A stretch of DNA of 64,000 nt from Chaenocephalus aceratus (Eukaryota > Chordata > Actinopteri > Perciformes > Channichthyidae): contig JAMFTG010000248.1 in NCBI GenBank assembly GCA_023974075.1, positions 62,001-126,000 on the forward strand, given 5' to 3'. Positions within the stretch are counted from its first letter, which is position 1. Every line of letters starts with the position of its first letter. Position numbers and translations under genes: made by a program. The notes under the pieces were generated by a model that saw only the letters and a list, made by a program, of their open reading frames with translations, searched no databases and was not told where the DNA came from. Below are positions 22,484 through 33,018 of this stretch, one piece after another.

Positions 22484-22608
22484 GAGGTCAAGAAAGCTGA
22501 ACATATATCTGTGGCTATTGACGAATCCACTGACACCACTGATATATCACAGCTATCCGTCCTTGTCAGATACTTTGATGGAAAAGATTTTAAAAAACTG
22601 CCCCGCCC
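22484..22608 (+). pseudogene. hAT transposase fragment
   Basis: The frame EVKKAEHISVAIDESTDTTD followed by ISQLSVLVRYFDG matches the start of the RNase H-like domain of hAT transposases of the ZBED5/GTF2IRD2-related type (SIALDESTD..., with the first catalytic Asp). Only about 40 codons remain between two LINE insertions. Confidence 0.72.
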
Positions 22609-23075
22609 CCTTGCATCACGTGCTCGTTCACAGCTGCTCGCTGCTCGTTCACAGCTGCTCGCTGCTCACCTGATGAACAGGTTACACGCCGTCAGCGCTG
22701 AGACGTGATCCACCTTTGCTGAGTTCCGGATGTGAGCCACGTTCAACCTCATCCACTACAGCGGACCCGAGTTCCACTAAAGGCTCGTCGGGAAGGGTTT
22801 CAGGAGCCACTCCACACTGGGCGAATCACTTCTGGGATCCTACTTTTGCCCGCCGAGTGGATTTAGCACGAGAGGGAGCAACTCTTGCAGAGATAAAGAG
22901 TCGGAAGTGTGGTCCCGGCTCTCCTCTCGCCGCCCTTCTCGCCGCTCCTCACACCGCGTATCGCCGCTCCTCTTGCCGCTCCTCTTGCCGCTCCTCACAC
23001 CGCGTATCGCTGCTCCTCTCCGCGCCTGTGCTCCCGGCGGAGATGTAAAGTGGATTAAACAGCCGGTGTAACGCG

Positions 23076-25427
23076 GTGGGATTACCTTCTCTACTCTGCT
23101 GTGCTGCTGTAGCTGAGGCCTGCTCCACCTTGCTCCGGGAACAGCGTGGATACTGTTGTGCTGGACTGGGAGAATGGCGGGTGTCGTGTTTCTGCTGTGC
23201 CTTTTCTTGGCTGTACTGGACAAGGAGAAGATCGCTAGTCGTCCTGAACAATCTACTGGATTCGGGTATGTTCTGCCGCCCGCAGTGGACATCTTCGGAG
23301 GTGTTGCACAAACAATTGCTGGTTGCACTGTCGCGGACATTCATTTCGGAAAATGTTTGTCTTTCTCACATGCCTGCCACGATGGTCCTTCAGAATTGTT
23401 TTTTAAACTCTAATCTCACTTTCGCGAAGTTTGCTGGTGACTCTAGATCAACTGACAATGTATGTGTGTTGATTAAGAGGAAAAGGTGCCTGGTATTTTT
23501 ATTGTTGTTACTATCAGGAAATGTACAGCCAAATCCAGGTCCACCTAGCAGTATTAGTCAAATAGCTACTCCTGCTGATTTTATATCTAGATCTGGCCTA
23601 GGTTTAATTCATTTAAATGTGCGTAGTCTGTTACCTAAATTAGATTTTGTCCGTATTTGGGCGAGTTCGACTGATGCTGATATCATTGTCTTATCAGAAA
23701 CGTGGCTAGATAAATCCATTTTGGCCTCTGACATTTACATAAATGGTTACAGTGTATATCGTACTGACCGGCCTAAAAAAGGTGGTGGCGTTGCCATTTA
23801 TGTGAAAAATAAGTTTTGTGTAACTAATATGGTTTCCAAATCTGTTGGTAAACAGCTAGAATTTTTAGCCGTGAATATTGAGGTAACAAAGGGTCAACAG
23901 CTCATGGTGGTGGGCTGCTACAGGGCTCCTTCGGCTGTCAAGGACTCTTTATCGTCTTTGGCAAAACTGTTATCGCAACTTTCCTACAAGGAAATAGTGC
24001 TGCTTAGTGATTTTAATTGGGACTGGTTAACTTCTGTGTCAGAGGATTTTAAAAACCTGTGTACCTCATTGAATTTTACCCAGATTATAGACAGTCCTAC
24101 TCGCCCAAATATTAAGTCCCCAAACAAATCCTCCTTAATTGATCTAATTTTAACAAATGTTCCACATAAATACTCATCTGTGGGAGTATTTGCTAATGAT
24201 GTGAGTGACCATTGTGTTGTAGCCACAATTAGGGACACTAAGGTCCAAAAGGTTAAACCACGTGTCATCACAAAGAGAGACAAAAAACACTTTGTGGAGC
24301 AGGGTTTTGTGCATGATCTGTTTGATTTTGATTGGGGTAGAATCAATTTGTGTGCTGATGTAGAAACTGCATGGTCTTATTTTTATCTTGGTTTTATGAA
24401 AATTATAGATATACATGCACCTCTGCGTACATTTAGAGTGAAGGGACGAAACAATCCCTGGTTTTCTGCTGAGCTGTCCAGTCTCCTTCATGAGAGAAAT
24501 AATGCTTGGGCTAAGGCTAGGAAATCAGGCTCAGAGGTAGAATGGCTACGTTTTAGGCAGCTAAGAAATAGCTTCACATCCCAAATAAAAAGTGCTAAAT
24601 CAAAGTACTATTTGTCGGTTACCACAGAAAACCTGAATAACCCTAGGAAATTTTGGAAAGCCATAAAATCGATTTCCACTGGTGATATCCCAAATGAGCT
24701 ACCTCCGTGCCTTACCACAGCATCTGGCACTATATCAGACAGGGCTACTATGCTAAACTGCTTTAATGAGCATTTTGTGTCTTGTGGCTCTCTGTTTGAT
24801 TCTGTCACTGACTGTACTTCTGCTTCTGTGAACGCTCCAATCCTTGACTCTGAACAATGTGGTCTGGAATACCCTTTCAGTTTTACTCCTTTAACTGTTG
24901 GTATTGTTCATGAAGCATTATCCAAGTTAGATCCTAGGAAACCGGCTGGCCCGGACAACGTAGAACCTTTCTTTTTAAAGATAGCTGCAGATTTTATTGC
25001 TCCACCTCTCACTTCTCTTTTTAACCTCTCCCTCAGCACGAACACAATTCCAAAAGTATGGAAGTCTGCTTATGTCTTGCCTTTACTGAAAGGAGGGGAG
25101 GCAACTATTTTAAATAACTATAGGCCAATCTCTAAATTGTCAGTTCTGGCTAAGGTTCTTGAACGCTTAGTGAGTGAACAAGTAAAGGAGTTTTTATGTA
25201 TAAATGATATCCTGTCTAAACATCAGTCAGGATTCAGAAAGAAACACAGCACCATCACTGCCACGATGAAAGTGGTAAATGACATTACTACTATTTTAGA
25301 TAATAAGCAGAGTTGTGCAGCTCTGTTTATTGACCTTTCCAAAGCGTTTGACACCGTTGATCATCGCATTTTAAAGCAGAGGCTACTCAGTATTGGCATA
25401 TCCAGCCATGCAGTGGGTGGTTTGTGA
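23076..25427 (+). CDS. LINE ORF2: 2A-like leader, endonuclease and RT N-half
   Basis: A 783-codon frame; the annotated first Met is simply the most upstream one and translation may start later. Residues 128-156 are basic then hydrophobic and end SGNVQPNPGP, a 2A-like peptide. The endonuclease follows: LIHLNVRSLLPKLD (about 175), ADIIVLSETWLD (200), KKGGGVAIYVKN, VVGCYRAPS, IVLLSDFNWDW and VSDHCVV (385). RT blocks follow: LDPRKPAGPDN, LLKGGEATILNNYRPIS, HQSGFRKKHSTIT, and block A AALFIDLSKAFDTVDH (about 755). One extra base near 25420 brings a stop. Sense-strand activity would need that frame repaired, so the copy is dead. Preservation is otherwise good. Confidence 0.88.
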   Translation: MGLPSLLCCAAVAEACSTLLREQRGYCCAGLGEWRVSCFCCAFSWLYWTRRRSLVVLNNLLDSGMFCRPQWTSSEVLHKQLLVALSRTFISENVCLSHMPATMVLQNCFLNSNLTFAKFAGDSRSTDNVCVLIKRKRCLVFLLLLLSGNVQPNPGPPSSISQIATPADFISRSGLGLIHLNVRSLLPKLDFVRIWASSTDADIIVLSETWLDKSILASDIYINGYSVYRTDRPKKGGGVAIYVKNKFCVTNMVSKSVGKQLEFLAVNIEVTKGQQLMVVGCYRAPSAVKDSLSSLAKLLSQLSYKEIVLLSDFNWDWLTSVSEDFKNLCTSLNFTQIIDSPTRPNIKSPNKSSLIDLILTNVPHKYSSVGVFANDVSDHCVVATIRDTKVQKVKPRVITKRDKKHFVEQGFVHDLFDFDWGRINLCADVETAWSYFYLGFMKIIDIHAPLRTFRVKGRNNPWFSAELSSLLHERNNAWAKARKSGSEVEWLRFRQLRNSFTSQIKSAKSKYYLSVTTENLNNPRKFWKAIKSISTGDIPNELPPCLTTASGTISDRATMLNCFNEHFVSCGSLFDSVTDCTSASVNAPILDSEQCGLEYPFSFTPLTVGIVHEALSKLDPRKPAGPDNVEPFFLKIAADFIAPPLTSLFNLSLSTNTIPKVWKSAYVLPLLKGGEATILNNYRPISKLSVLAKVLERLVSEQVKEFLCINDILSKHQSGFRKKHSTITATMKVVNDITTILDNKQSCAALFIDLSKAFDTVDHRILKQRLLSIGISSHAVGGL
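23517..23543 (+). other. 2A-like peptide coding site
   Basis: Codons 148-156 read GNVQPNPGP. The core NPGP is exact, while the preceding D-x-E of classical 2A is replaced by N-V-Q. Known 2A peptides make the ribosome skip the Gly-Pro bond. 2A-like sequences at LINE N-termini have been described in several animals. Position just before the endonuclease fits release of the enzyme from its hydrophobic leader. Function is inference. Confidence 0.6.
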
Positions 25428-25775
25428 ACTACCTCTCTGAAAGGTCCCAATGTGTTCATTTTGATGGACTGTCTTCTGAATGGTTAAACATTTCTAATGG
25501 TGTACCACAAGGTTCTGTTTTAGGAACACTTTTATTCTCCATATATATTAACAGCGTAGGTGATAATGTGGATGAAGCTACTTTACATTTTTATGCGGAT
25601 GATACTGTGATGTACTGTGCAGGTCCCTCCATTCAGGAGCTGGTGTTAAATTACAGGCTGTTTTTAACACTATTCAGACTCAGCTCTCTGAATTAAAGCT
25701 TCTTTTAAATGTGGATAAAACCAAGGTAATGCTCTTTTCAAAAGCTCCGATGACATTATCAGTGATTTTAAACTG
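25424..25775 (+). pseudogene. LINE ORF2, RT blocks B to D after a frameshift
   Basis: Continues the RT in another frame: NYLSERSQCVHFDGL, ISNGVPQGSVLGTLLFS (block B), LHFYADDTVMY (catalytic block C). A second shift near 25655 leads to LLLNVDKTKVMLFS (block D), after which homology ends. Confidence 0.85.
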
Positions 25776-25901
25776 ATTATATACTGAAATAACATCAACA
25801 CTGTGGGCGCCGCCATTTTCCGGACGTGACGTAAACCATGCGTTTGGTTTTCGAAGACACGTTGATCTCCATGTTATTTACTGTAGTTTCTCTCTTCAAA
25901 T

Positions 25902-26279
25902 ATGCCTCACTGTATCGCGAAATATTGCCACAATTCTGATAGGAACAATCCACGGAATGCTCGGTTCCATCTGTTGCCAAAAGGTAAGCGTAAGAAGTAC
26001 ATTCGGAGGCAGTGGCTAGCGAAATGTGCTCGGCCCGAACCGAAAGATTCACAGGCTCATGTATGCAGCGAACATTTCAAATTTCCGGACGACTACTCTG
26101 AGAGTATGATAAAACATAACATGGGATTTATGGAACAACCATTACTTAATGGAGATGCAGTACCATCGGTCTTTCTGGTGTCATCACCGACCAGGACACC
26201 AGTTCGGCCAGTTGAGAAATCGCCCTCTGCAAGTGTGAAGCGACGGAGGAGCAGAAGTAGTGCTCGGAGTAAGAATAAG
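25902..26279 (+). CDS. THAP zinc-finger domain, first exon
   Basis: The exon starts MPHCIAKYCHNSDR and has the C2CH THAP pattern: Cys4 and Cys9, then HVCSEHF giving the third Cys and the His. The invariant Trp (RRQW), the Pro of FPDDY, and the AVPSVF box (AVPTIF in most THAP proteins) close the domain at about residue 90. A basic serine/arginine-rich linker follows. Reading continues to an AAG/GTATGT splice donor at 26279-26280. THAP domains bind DNA in host THAP proteins and in P-element and Kolobok transposases. No downstream exon is present here, so the gene is incomplete. The exon itself is undamaged. Confidence 0.8.
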
Positions 26280-26513
26280 GTATGTTATAGCGCATTTCCA
26301 TTGCAACGGCTAGCCCCGTTTTAACGTCCAGGCCAGGACAGTTTTTGGTGGCCTTTCCATATAGCGTAGTACCGGCTAGTGTGTATTTCCCCCCAGTTTT
26401 TCCAGCCCCATAAAATCGTGATTCTATGGCCAGGGACAACGAAGCTGAGTATGCTAAACTAGAGAGGGAATCGCTAGCAAGGGTGGTACTACATGCATAC
26501 ATATAGTATCTTA

Positions 26514-26760
26514 TATCATCTTCCTATTATACACACATGCATTTCCAAACATTTGGACTACCTATGTTGCAAATGTATTATCTTTTCAATTTACACACGG
26601 CATCTATTGCACGTCTGTCCGTCCTGGGAGAGGGATCCCTCCTCTGTTGCTCTCCCTGAGGTTTCTCCCATGTTCCTTTTAAACTGTGGGTTTTCTTCGG
26701 AAGTTTTTCCTTGTACGATGTGAGGGTCTAAGGACAGAGGGTGTCGTATTGTCATACTGA
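26514..26760 (+). mobile_element. L2-type LINE 3' end
   Basis: Matches 50728-50985 almost throughout (shared phrases: GTCCGTCCTGGGAGAGGG, CTCCCTGAGGTTTCTCCC, GGGTCTAAGGACAGAGGG). This is the conserved 3' UTR of a fish LINE. It is severely 5'-truncated and interrupts the composite THAP unit. Confidence 0.8.
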
Positions 26761-26761
26761 T

Positions 26762-26850
26762 ATGTATGGCTGAATTCCCCCATCCAATCTCTTCACATTG
26801 GTCAAAACTTCTTCCTCTGCTGACGAGTCCGAACTCAAATACTCCGCCAT
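26762..26850 (-). CDS. Putative first exon, minus strand, acidic N-terminus
   Basis: From the ATG at 26848-26850 the frame reads MAEYLSSDSSAEEEVLTNVK and then RLDGGIQPY before running into the L2 insertion. An acidic start followed by G-I-Q-P-Y recalls fish proteins with the P2X7-receptor-like intracellular domain, often transposon-associated, but the piece is too short for a firm call. Beyond the L2 insertion the sequence resumes with ATGTAGTACC-like bases that could be the donor side. Confidence 0.35.
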
Positions 26851-27761
26851 GTTTCCGTGTGTTGACAAAGTGAACGCATGGATGACGTCACGACCATCAC
26901 GTGACTACTGAAAATGGCAAAAATGGCGGCGGCCAGACGGAATATACAGGTTTTGATAAAAAAGAGCTATAAAATCATTATTTACCGGGGAATATCGCAG
27001 ATTTCTTCAGGGTATGATTTAAACACAATGTTTCACTAAATACTGAAGTTTGGAATAATTATCTAATGAGTGGACCATTCCTTTAAACACGTTACGGAAG
27101 CGTTTGAGAGGCCTTTTTGCTTTTTGCTTTTCACCTTACTCAATGGTCTCATGGTCCTTGCAGCGAGGGGCGGGGCCAAACTCACGGAAGTGATTTCAAA
27201 ACAAAAGCGGTGATGATATTATAAACAAAGGGAAACAAGGTGAATTTAGCGATCACAACGAAAACAGCCAAGACACAGATTGAGCCCAGAAGATGGATGT
27301 TATTAAGACTGTAAATATAATAAGCCTGTGTCTAAAATGGACAACATTGTTAGGAGATTTAAACTATACAGCGGTTCTGCACTGCGGTCAACTCCAAATC
27401 AGTTGCTCTTCTTCATTCCTGCTATATTTGACGAGTGACACAAATATGTTTTATCACAAGTTCTTAAGGAAACTGACTCTGTTGGACTCGGTTCTAGTTT
27501 GACTTCTACCAGAAATAAAAATGAAGTACTTTGCTGTGTACTTTGTGAGTAATCCTCCGAGTCCCCTCCTTAGTACATAATGCATGTTTTCTGCTGTCTT
27601 TGATGAGTGATAGAAATATAATGTTACCATTAGTTCTTAATGAAATTGATACTGTTTGACTTTGTATTAGTTAGCCTACTACTTACAATACATTGAAGTA
27701 CTTTACTGTGTATTGTTTGAGGAATACTCAAAGTCCCCTGCTGAGAGTTTGATGAGGGAAT

Positions 27762-28480
27762 CCGCTAAGACACTGCGAATATCCACTCAAGCCCTGGTCT
27801 TCTCTGTAACGGAATACTGCGCCCCAGTCTGGAGCAGAAGCCCTCATGCGAAAAAGGTCGACGTGGCTATCAATACCTCCCTCAGAATAATAACTGGATG
27901 CTTAAAGCCTACCCCTGTGTCCCTCTTGCCAGTCCTCGCGGGAATAGCACTGCCCGGCCTCCGACGGGAGGCTGCCACCCTCGCCCTGGCCAGGAGGGCA
28001 CAAAAGTATGACTGGCACATCCTGCACCACACCACAATAACTCCAGCACCTCCAAACAGACTCAAGTCCCGCCACCCCTACAACATAGCAGCTCAAGAGA
28101 TGCTCAACTCCACCTCTGAGGACATCTCCAGAGATGCATGGTTGGCAGCAGCTTGGAAGCAGGAGTGGGAGTCAGCCGGGCCCTCCCGAATCCACCGTTA
28201 CATCTGGGACCCAGGAGATGGCACCATTGGAGGAGACGACCTACCGCGCCGGCAGTGGACCACTCTGAACCGTCTACGAACTGGGGTCGGTCGCTTTAAA
28301 ACCTCGATGAAGACGTGGGGCTTGGCGGACAGTGCGGCATGCGAGTGCGGTGACCCTGAGCAGACCGCTGTCCATATAATCACCATCTGCCCCTTATATA
28401 GACCACCCTCGGAAACCAGCCTCTTCGACCTAGGACCAGAGATGCGGGCATGGCTACACAACACCGAGTTGGACATCTAA
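27762..28480 (+). CDS. LINE ORF2 C-terminal region (jockey/I-superfamily type)
   Basis: About 239 codons open to the natural stop: LRISTQALVFSVTEYCAPVW, INTSLRIITGCLKPTPVSLL, LRREAATLALARRAQ, RRQWTTLNRLRTGVGRF and a terminal zinc-knuckle-like CECGDPEQTAVHIITICPLY. These are standard for the region beyond the RT palm in many animal LINEs annotated as jockey-like. The catalytic RT is not included because of 5' truncation. Intact reading suggests a relatively recent insertion. Translation upstream of 27762 is target DNA. Confidence 0.88.
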
Positions 28481-28502
28481 ACGTTATACGAAAGAAGAAG
28501 AA
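27762..28502 (+). mobile_element. 5'-truncated LINE insertion with 11-bp target duplication
   Basis: GATGAGGGAAT occurs at 27751-27761 and again at 28503-28513, and the other inverted arm has the single uninterrupted site. The insert ends in a short AAGAAGAAGAA tail after a stop codon at 28478-28480. It encodes the C-terminal end of an RT polyprotein on the plus strand. Confidence 0.92.
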
Positions 28503-28965
28503 GATGAGGGAATTCTTTTTTGTCATTAGTTCTTCGTGAGATTGATCCTGTTGGACTCAGTACTACTGAAACTACCCCCACAAGTACTATGAAGTACTTA
28601 CTGTGTACTTTTCCACTACTCCTCTGTCAATGTCCCCTCCTGAGAACAAGAATGCATGTTTCTCTGCTATTTTGAATAAACGTTAAAAAAAACCTTTCTT
28701 CATGAGACTGATATTGTTGGACAGAGTACTTTGAGAGGATGGTAGACTTGATATCAGCAACACTTCCAGTCAGTCCTCCGGCAGCAGCATTTGACCCCAA
28801 GTCTATAGAGTCTGGCCTGGAGAGCTGGTCTGTCCTTCAGCACACTGACACGCTCAGTCACTCAGGCTGGCCTCTTATGAAGCTGCTGTCTTTTAAATAT
28901 GATTATTTCTCTGCTCCAGTTCATTCCTCTCAGATTCTCCCATCAGTCCCAGTCATCGCATGTCA

Positions 28966-31474
28966 GTCAATAGAGCTTCGAAAAATGTGTCCAATTCAAC
29001 TAAATGTTGTTTTGTGAGTGAAGGCCAGAGCTAAATGATAGATGCTTTGATTGTGTAATTACAAGGTGAGAGAAAATAAATCCACATCCTCCTATGAAAT
29101 GTATTTTATTTCCTTTTCCATGTTATACTTATACTGACTTGCATTAGAACATGTGCATGTTGAACTACATGATAGCTTCCCCAGCCTCAAGGAAATACAA
29201 TAAAATAAATGGATTCATAATTTTTTTTAAATGATAACAATTTATAAATGAATAATGTTGTGTGCAAACATTTCAAATGTAAATATAAAATGAAAAATAA
29301 GTTTACTTTTGAAATTATTTCTCACAAAAACCTTTCTAAATGATAGTAAACTATTACAAAAGTTTTGGTCAATAGCCTATACGTTTTTCTGCCTATAATA
29401 GTTGAAATTGAACGTAAACTGTATCAAACACCACATCCATGGCAATTAACCAAGTTGTGCCCGCTATTTAAATTGACTTTGGTTAGTTAAGGCGAGACAC
29501 TCCAGGTGAATAGGGTAATTTTTTTAACTTAAAGGTATCAGCTAGAAATGTCTCCAGTTAATTACCTACAATAAGGCAATTGTTTTTTGTATTACAAGTT
29601 TTCTGAAATAGCATGTTTAAATATGCACATTATCCATTATCTCATTAAATATGCACATATTTTAACACATTTCAGGAATCGAAATCTGAACTTTGGATAA
29701 AGCCAGGTTCAAAATTCTTGTTTCATTTTGTAGTCATATTAGTATCTAAGGCTTTTACAGAAGGGATATTGGATATCTCTTTTTATCACTCCATAAATCA
29801 GAAAATACTGTCAATAGCCCTAAAATATCAATTTTCGCCATGTTTTTAGGTGTACAATGTTGTATAATTCAGGCTATGAATGATATATGAACAAACCCTT
29901 CTGTAAAAGCCTTCATAATATTGATAGTAATATAACTGGAAGGTCTGGTGTCTCTACGTGCTACTGAAGTTGAAATTTCGAACTCAGAGTAGGAGAAAAA
30001 ACTCATTTTGAGAAAACGACCTTTAAAGATTGCAGTGAGGCGCTAGCTAAACCCTCCTGTTGTTTGGATGACAGCTTGCACATCGACGCACTCCGTGAAG
30101 GTATTTCATGTTCGGGGTCATTTGTTTTTGTATAACCTTGCTTCGTGCAAGTGACAATTGTTGTCGTCTTCTCTGTGAACGTTTTTTTCACCGTTCTTTT
30201 GCCATTTTGATATTTCAATTTCTAGCGGAAAGCTAACCAGGAAGTGTTTTAGCACACCACGTGACGCATCTGAACGAATCACGTTGTCAGAAATTGACAC
30301 CAGCCAATGAGATTTTGTTTCTTGGTTTAAGACCCCTTTGTGCTTTCACGATTGGTTGCTGATACAAAGGAAATGATCATATTTGGATCCGATGAGATTG
30401 TGCAGGAGAGACGGAGCTTTCCAGCGATACCTCTGATCACATGGTGCACACAGCGGTCGCGGTACTTTTTGTTACGTTAGAATGCTAACTTTTGGTGAAT
30501 TTAGGAGAAATCTACAGACGCAAATAGACAAACTATAGTCAAATAAACACTTAAATGTGTATTTTGTACGTTTTCCTTACAAAAGCCTGAAATAAAACAT
30601 GTTATAGAATCAAAGTAGCACAAAATCTCAAAATTGACCAGTAGCCTACTTGAAAAACGATGCCTGCCGTCACAAATATTGATATTAGGCTACATACAGT
30701 ATATAATTGATGCAGTCTTTCTGAACCCTTTTTTTTTTTTTAAATACTGCAAATGAAGAATATTTAAAATGTTCTGCACAGAGAGTGCCCTAACTTACAG
30801 CAGTTGAAAATATTTGTGAAAGGATACATTCTTCATGGGCTTCAATGGCTTGTATAATCCTCAGATAGTGGTTTGTTTAACCTGTTAAGCCCCAAGCATG
30901 TTTTTAAGGTTTCAGGCTTGAAAATGACATGCCCAGAACAAATGACTATATCTTCACTTCTAAAAGGGGTAAATTAATAATCTTTTTTCTCAAAGCAATG
31001 ATAAACCTGTGAGTTGGATGTAGAAAAGTCAGAATCAATATAGATGTTTTTATTTTAAAGTAAATTCAGATTGAACATAGTAAAAAACTGTAAATTATAG
31101 TTTCCGTCCAAAAAAAACCATTACTTATAGTGAAAACCACCCTGGAATGATGGGATCAGAGACTAAAAGCTTTAGGAATCCAAACTAAAACATATAATAA
31201 GTACCCTGTGTAAATTTGACCTTTTTAGAGAGATTTAGAAAAAACAAAACCCACCTGGGGTCCTTTGGGTATATTTGCCATATCTCTGGAACCTGTTGAG
31301 GTCTCCATATTAAGTTAAATAATTAAAACGAAAGTTAATATAATCAAATATTATCAAATAATAATCAAATATATTCTTGTATAACCCATAATGAAAATGC
31401 ATTATATTTAATGTTGTTCTATAATGTACACAAGGGGTTTGGTACATTGAGTTTAAGGCCTATTATAGTTTAAT
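28966..31474. other. No gene seen; AT-rich DNA
   Basis: About 2.5 kb, AT-rich, with no supported frame, element end or structured repeat. Confidence 0.5.
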
Positions 31475-31945
31475 GTCACAACTGAGGTGGGCCAGTTGAA
31501 GTTAGAATTTAAATGTCACAACTGAAGTGGGCCAGTTGAAGTTAGAATGTAAATGTCACAACTGAAGTGGGCCAGTTGAAGTTAGAATTGAAATGTCACA
31601 ACTGAAGTGGGCCAGTTGAAGTTAGAATGTAAATGTCACAACTGAAGTGGGCCAGTTGAAGTTAGAATTTAAATGTGACAACTGAAGTGGGCCAGTTGAA
31701 GTTAGAATGTAAATGTCACAACTGAAGTGGGCCAGTTGAAGTTAGAATTTAAATGTGACAACTGAAGTGGGCCAGTTGAAGTTAGAATTTAAATGTCACA
31801 ACTGAGGTGGGCCAGTTGAGGTTAGAATTTAAATGTCACAACTGAAGTGGGCCAGTTGAAGTTAGAATGTAATGTCACAACTGAAGTGGGCCAGTTGAAG
31901 TTAGAATGTAATGTCACAACTGAAGTGGGCTAGTTGAAGTTAGGA
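31475..31945 (+). repeat. 40-bp minisatellite, about 12 copies
   Basis: Unit of 40 bp containing GTCACAACTGAAGTGGGCCA and GTTGAAGTTAGAATTTAAAT. Most copies differ by one or two bases. Alternation of AATTTAAAT and AATGTAAAT variants in neighbouring units implies a higher-order 80-bp period in the middle of the array. Confidence 0.95.
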
Positions 31946-32302
31946 TTTAATGTAAGAAATGTAAAACTGTGAATTGAGGTTTTATATTAGAAAAGGACCA
32001 CAGCATGATATATTTCGTATGATTGTCACATTGTAACGACAGAAGGTAAAAACCCTGTAAAAGTGTGGACCATTTTCTTCAAATAAAATCATCCCACCTT
32101 TTTGGATTGGGATAACTTAAAATAAATCTGCACTCTCTTCTCCTGCTTAAAGGTAAGTTTGCACACTGCCACACTCACACTTAGGCAGGGCCACACCTCA
32201 TTACTGATACCAGAATCCTTCGGGATCACTTATACAGATTTAGTGCGTCGTCTGAATTGAAACAGCAGTTTATTGAACCTGGTTCTTCAGGAGTTAGTAG
32301 GG
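31946..32302. other. No gene seen
   Basis: AT-rich spacer between the minisatellite and the large hAT element; AATAAA near 32084 but no associated transcript evidence. Confidence 0.4.
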
Positions 32303-33018
32303 GTGAGACCCAGTGGCGCCAGCAGGGGGGGGGCCAGGGGGGGCCATGGCCACCCTGATATATTTGTTGGCCCCCCCACCACACACACCGCCTCGCCAGT
32401 CACGTATGCGTAGTAGTTTATCTGATATTTAACAACAAATACACAGCCAGCGAGTCGCTTGATTTGAGCTTCCAATGCTCATACGGCAGCCCCTCCCTCT
32501 CCCTCTGCTATCATGGTAACACTCTGATACTCAGCGCACCACTCTGATACTCGCGCGCACCACTCGCGCGCACCACTCTGAGATTCGCACAGACAGCAGC
32601 AGGTTTCAGCAAAACGTTTCTTTCTACTGACTTGACAAAAATCCACCAGACTTCTAGAAGGTAAGTTGTATACGTTCGATGCCTGTTAAGCCCCACAACA
32701 CTTTAGGCTTTAGTGTGTTAGCTTTAGCTAGCAAAACACGGAGATATGCTTTCCTTTAGCTGTTATTCTGATCAAAATGTGTGTTCAATGGCATTAAAAC
32801 GAGAAAACCGCTGGAAGACCTGAAAAAGAGGCTCGGGGCTCAGTAAAGGCTGGCTTGGCTTCAGGTATAATTCGTCTGTAAACACACGCAGACGCAGCTA
32901 TCCTAGTTAGCGTTAGTTTAGCTTGCTAAGCTAACGTTAGCTGATGTCGGTATGCTGGGCTGGTGTAATGCGTAGGCTACTATTAATCACTGCTGTGTGT
33001 AATGTCAATTTGCAGAAA

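Larger units (their letters stand above)
22615..25790 (+). mobile_element. CR1/L2/Rex1-group LINE, plus strand, 3'-truncated
   Basis: A GC-rich leader (22615-23075) with internal short repeats (CCGCTCCTCTTGCCGCTCCT, CACACCGCGTATCGC) precedes a long ORF2 with endonuclease and RT. One frameshift splits the RT at about 25420. The sequence stops after RT block D at about 25775, so the C-terminal part and 3' UTR are missing. Loss of the 3' rather than the 5' end is unusual for LINE insertion and suggests a later deletion or replacement by the THAP-containing unit. Confidence 0.85.
25780..27086. mobile_element. Composite unit with two convergent first exons (THAP-type transposon derivative?)
   Basis: Left part: CGCCGCCATTTTCC and a GTGACG motif precede a THAP exon on the plus strand. 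Right part, read on the minus strand from a TTAA at 27083-27086: TTAAAGGAATGGTCCACTC, then CCGCCGCCATTTTTGCC, GTGACGTCATCC and a second ATG exon. The two ends are roughly mirror-like in composition (CGCCGCCATTTT near the start of each), and each is followed by a first exon with a splice donor. An L2 3' end is inserted in the middle (26514-26760). I infer an internally deleted DNA transposon that once carried two convergent genes; TTAA would fit Kolobok or piggyBac target preference. No clear left TIR remains. Confidence 0.4.
27083..28965 (+). repeat. Left arm of a large inverted duplication
   Basis: The sequence from TTAAACACG at 27083, through GAGCGAGGGGCGGGGCCAAA-like DNA and several diverged copies of a roughly 180-bp internal unit (containing AAGTACTTTACTGTGTA and CATTAGTTCTTAATGA), is matched by the reverse complement of 39425-40591. 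The right-arm copy lacks the 741-bp LINE inserted here. Divergence by eye is perhaps 10-15 percent, so the duplication is old. Confidence 0.8.

Noticed and set aside
23156..23413. Small secreted protein (MAGVVFLLCLFLAVLD start)
   Set aside because: Overlaps the long LINE ORF2 in another frame, in the LINE leader; signal-like start is probably coincidental, although the leader's function is unknown.
31475..31945. CRISPR-like array
   Set aside because: Repeats are head-to-tail without variable spacers, in eukaryotic context; it is a minisatellite.
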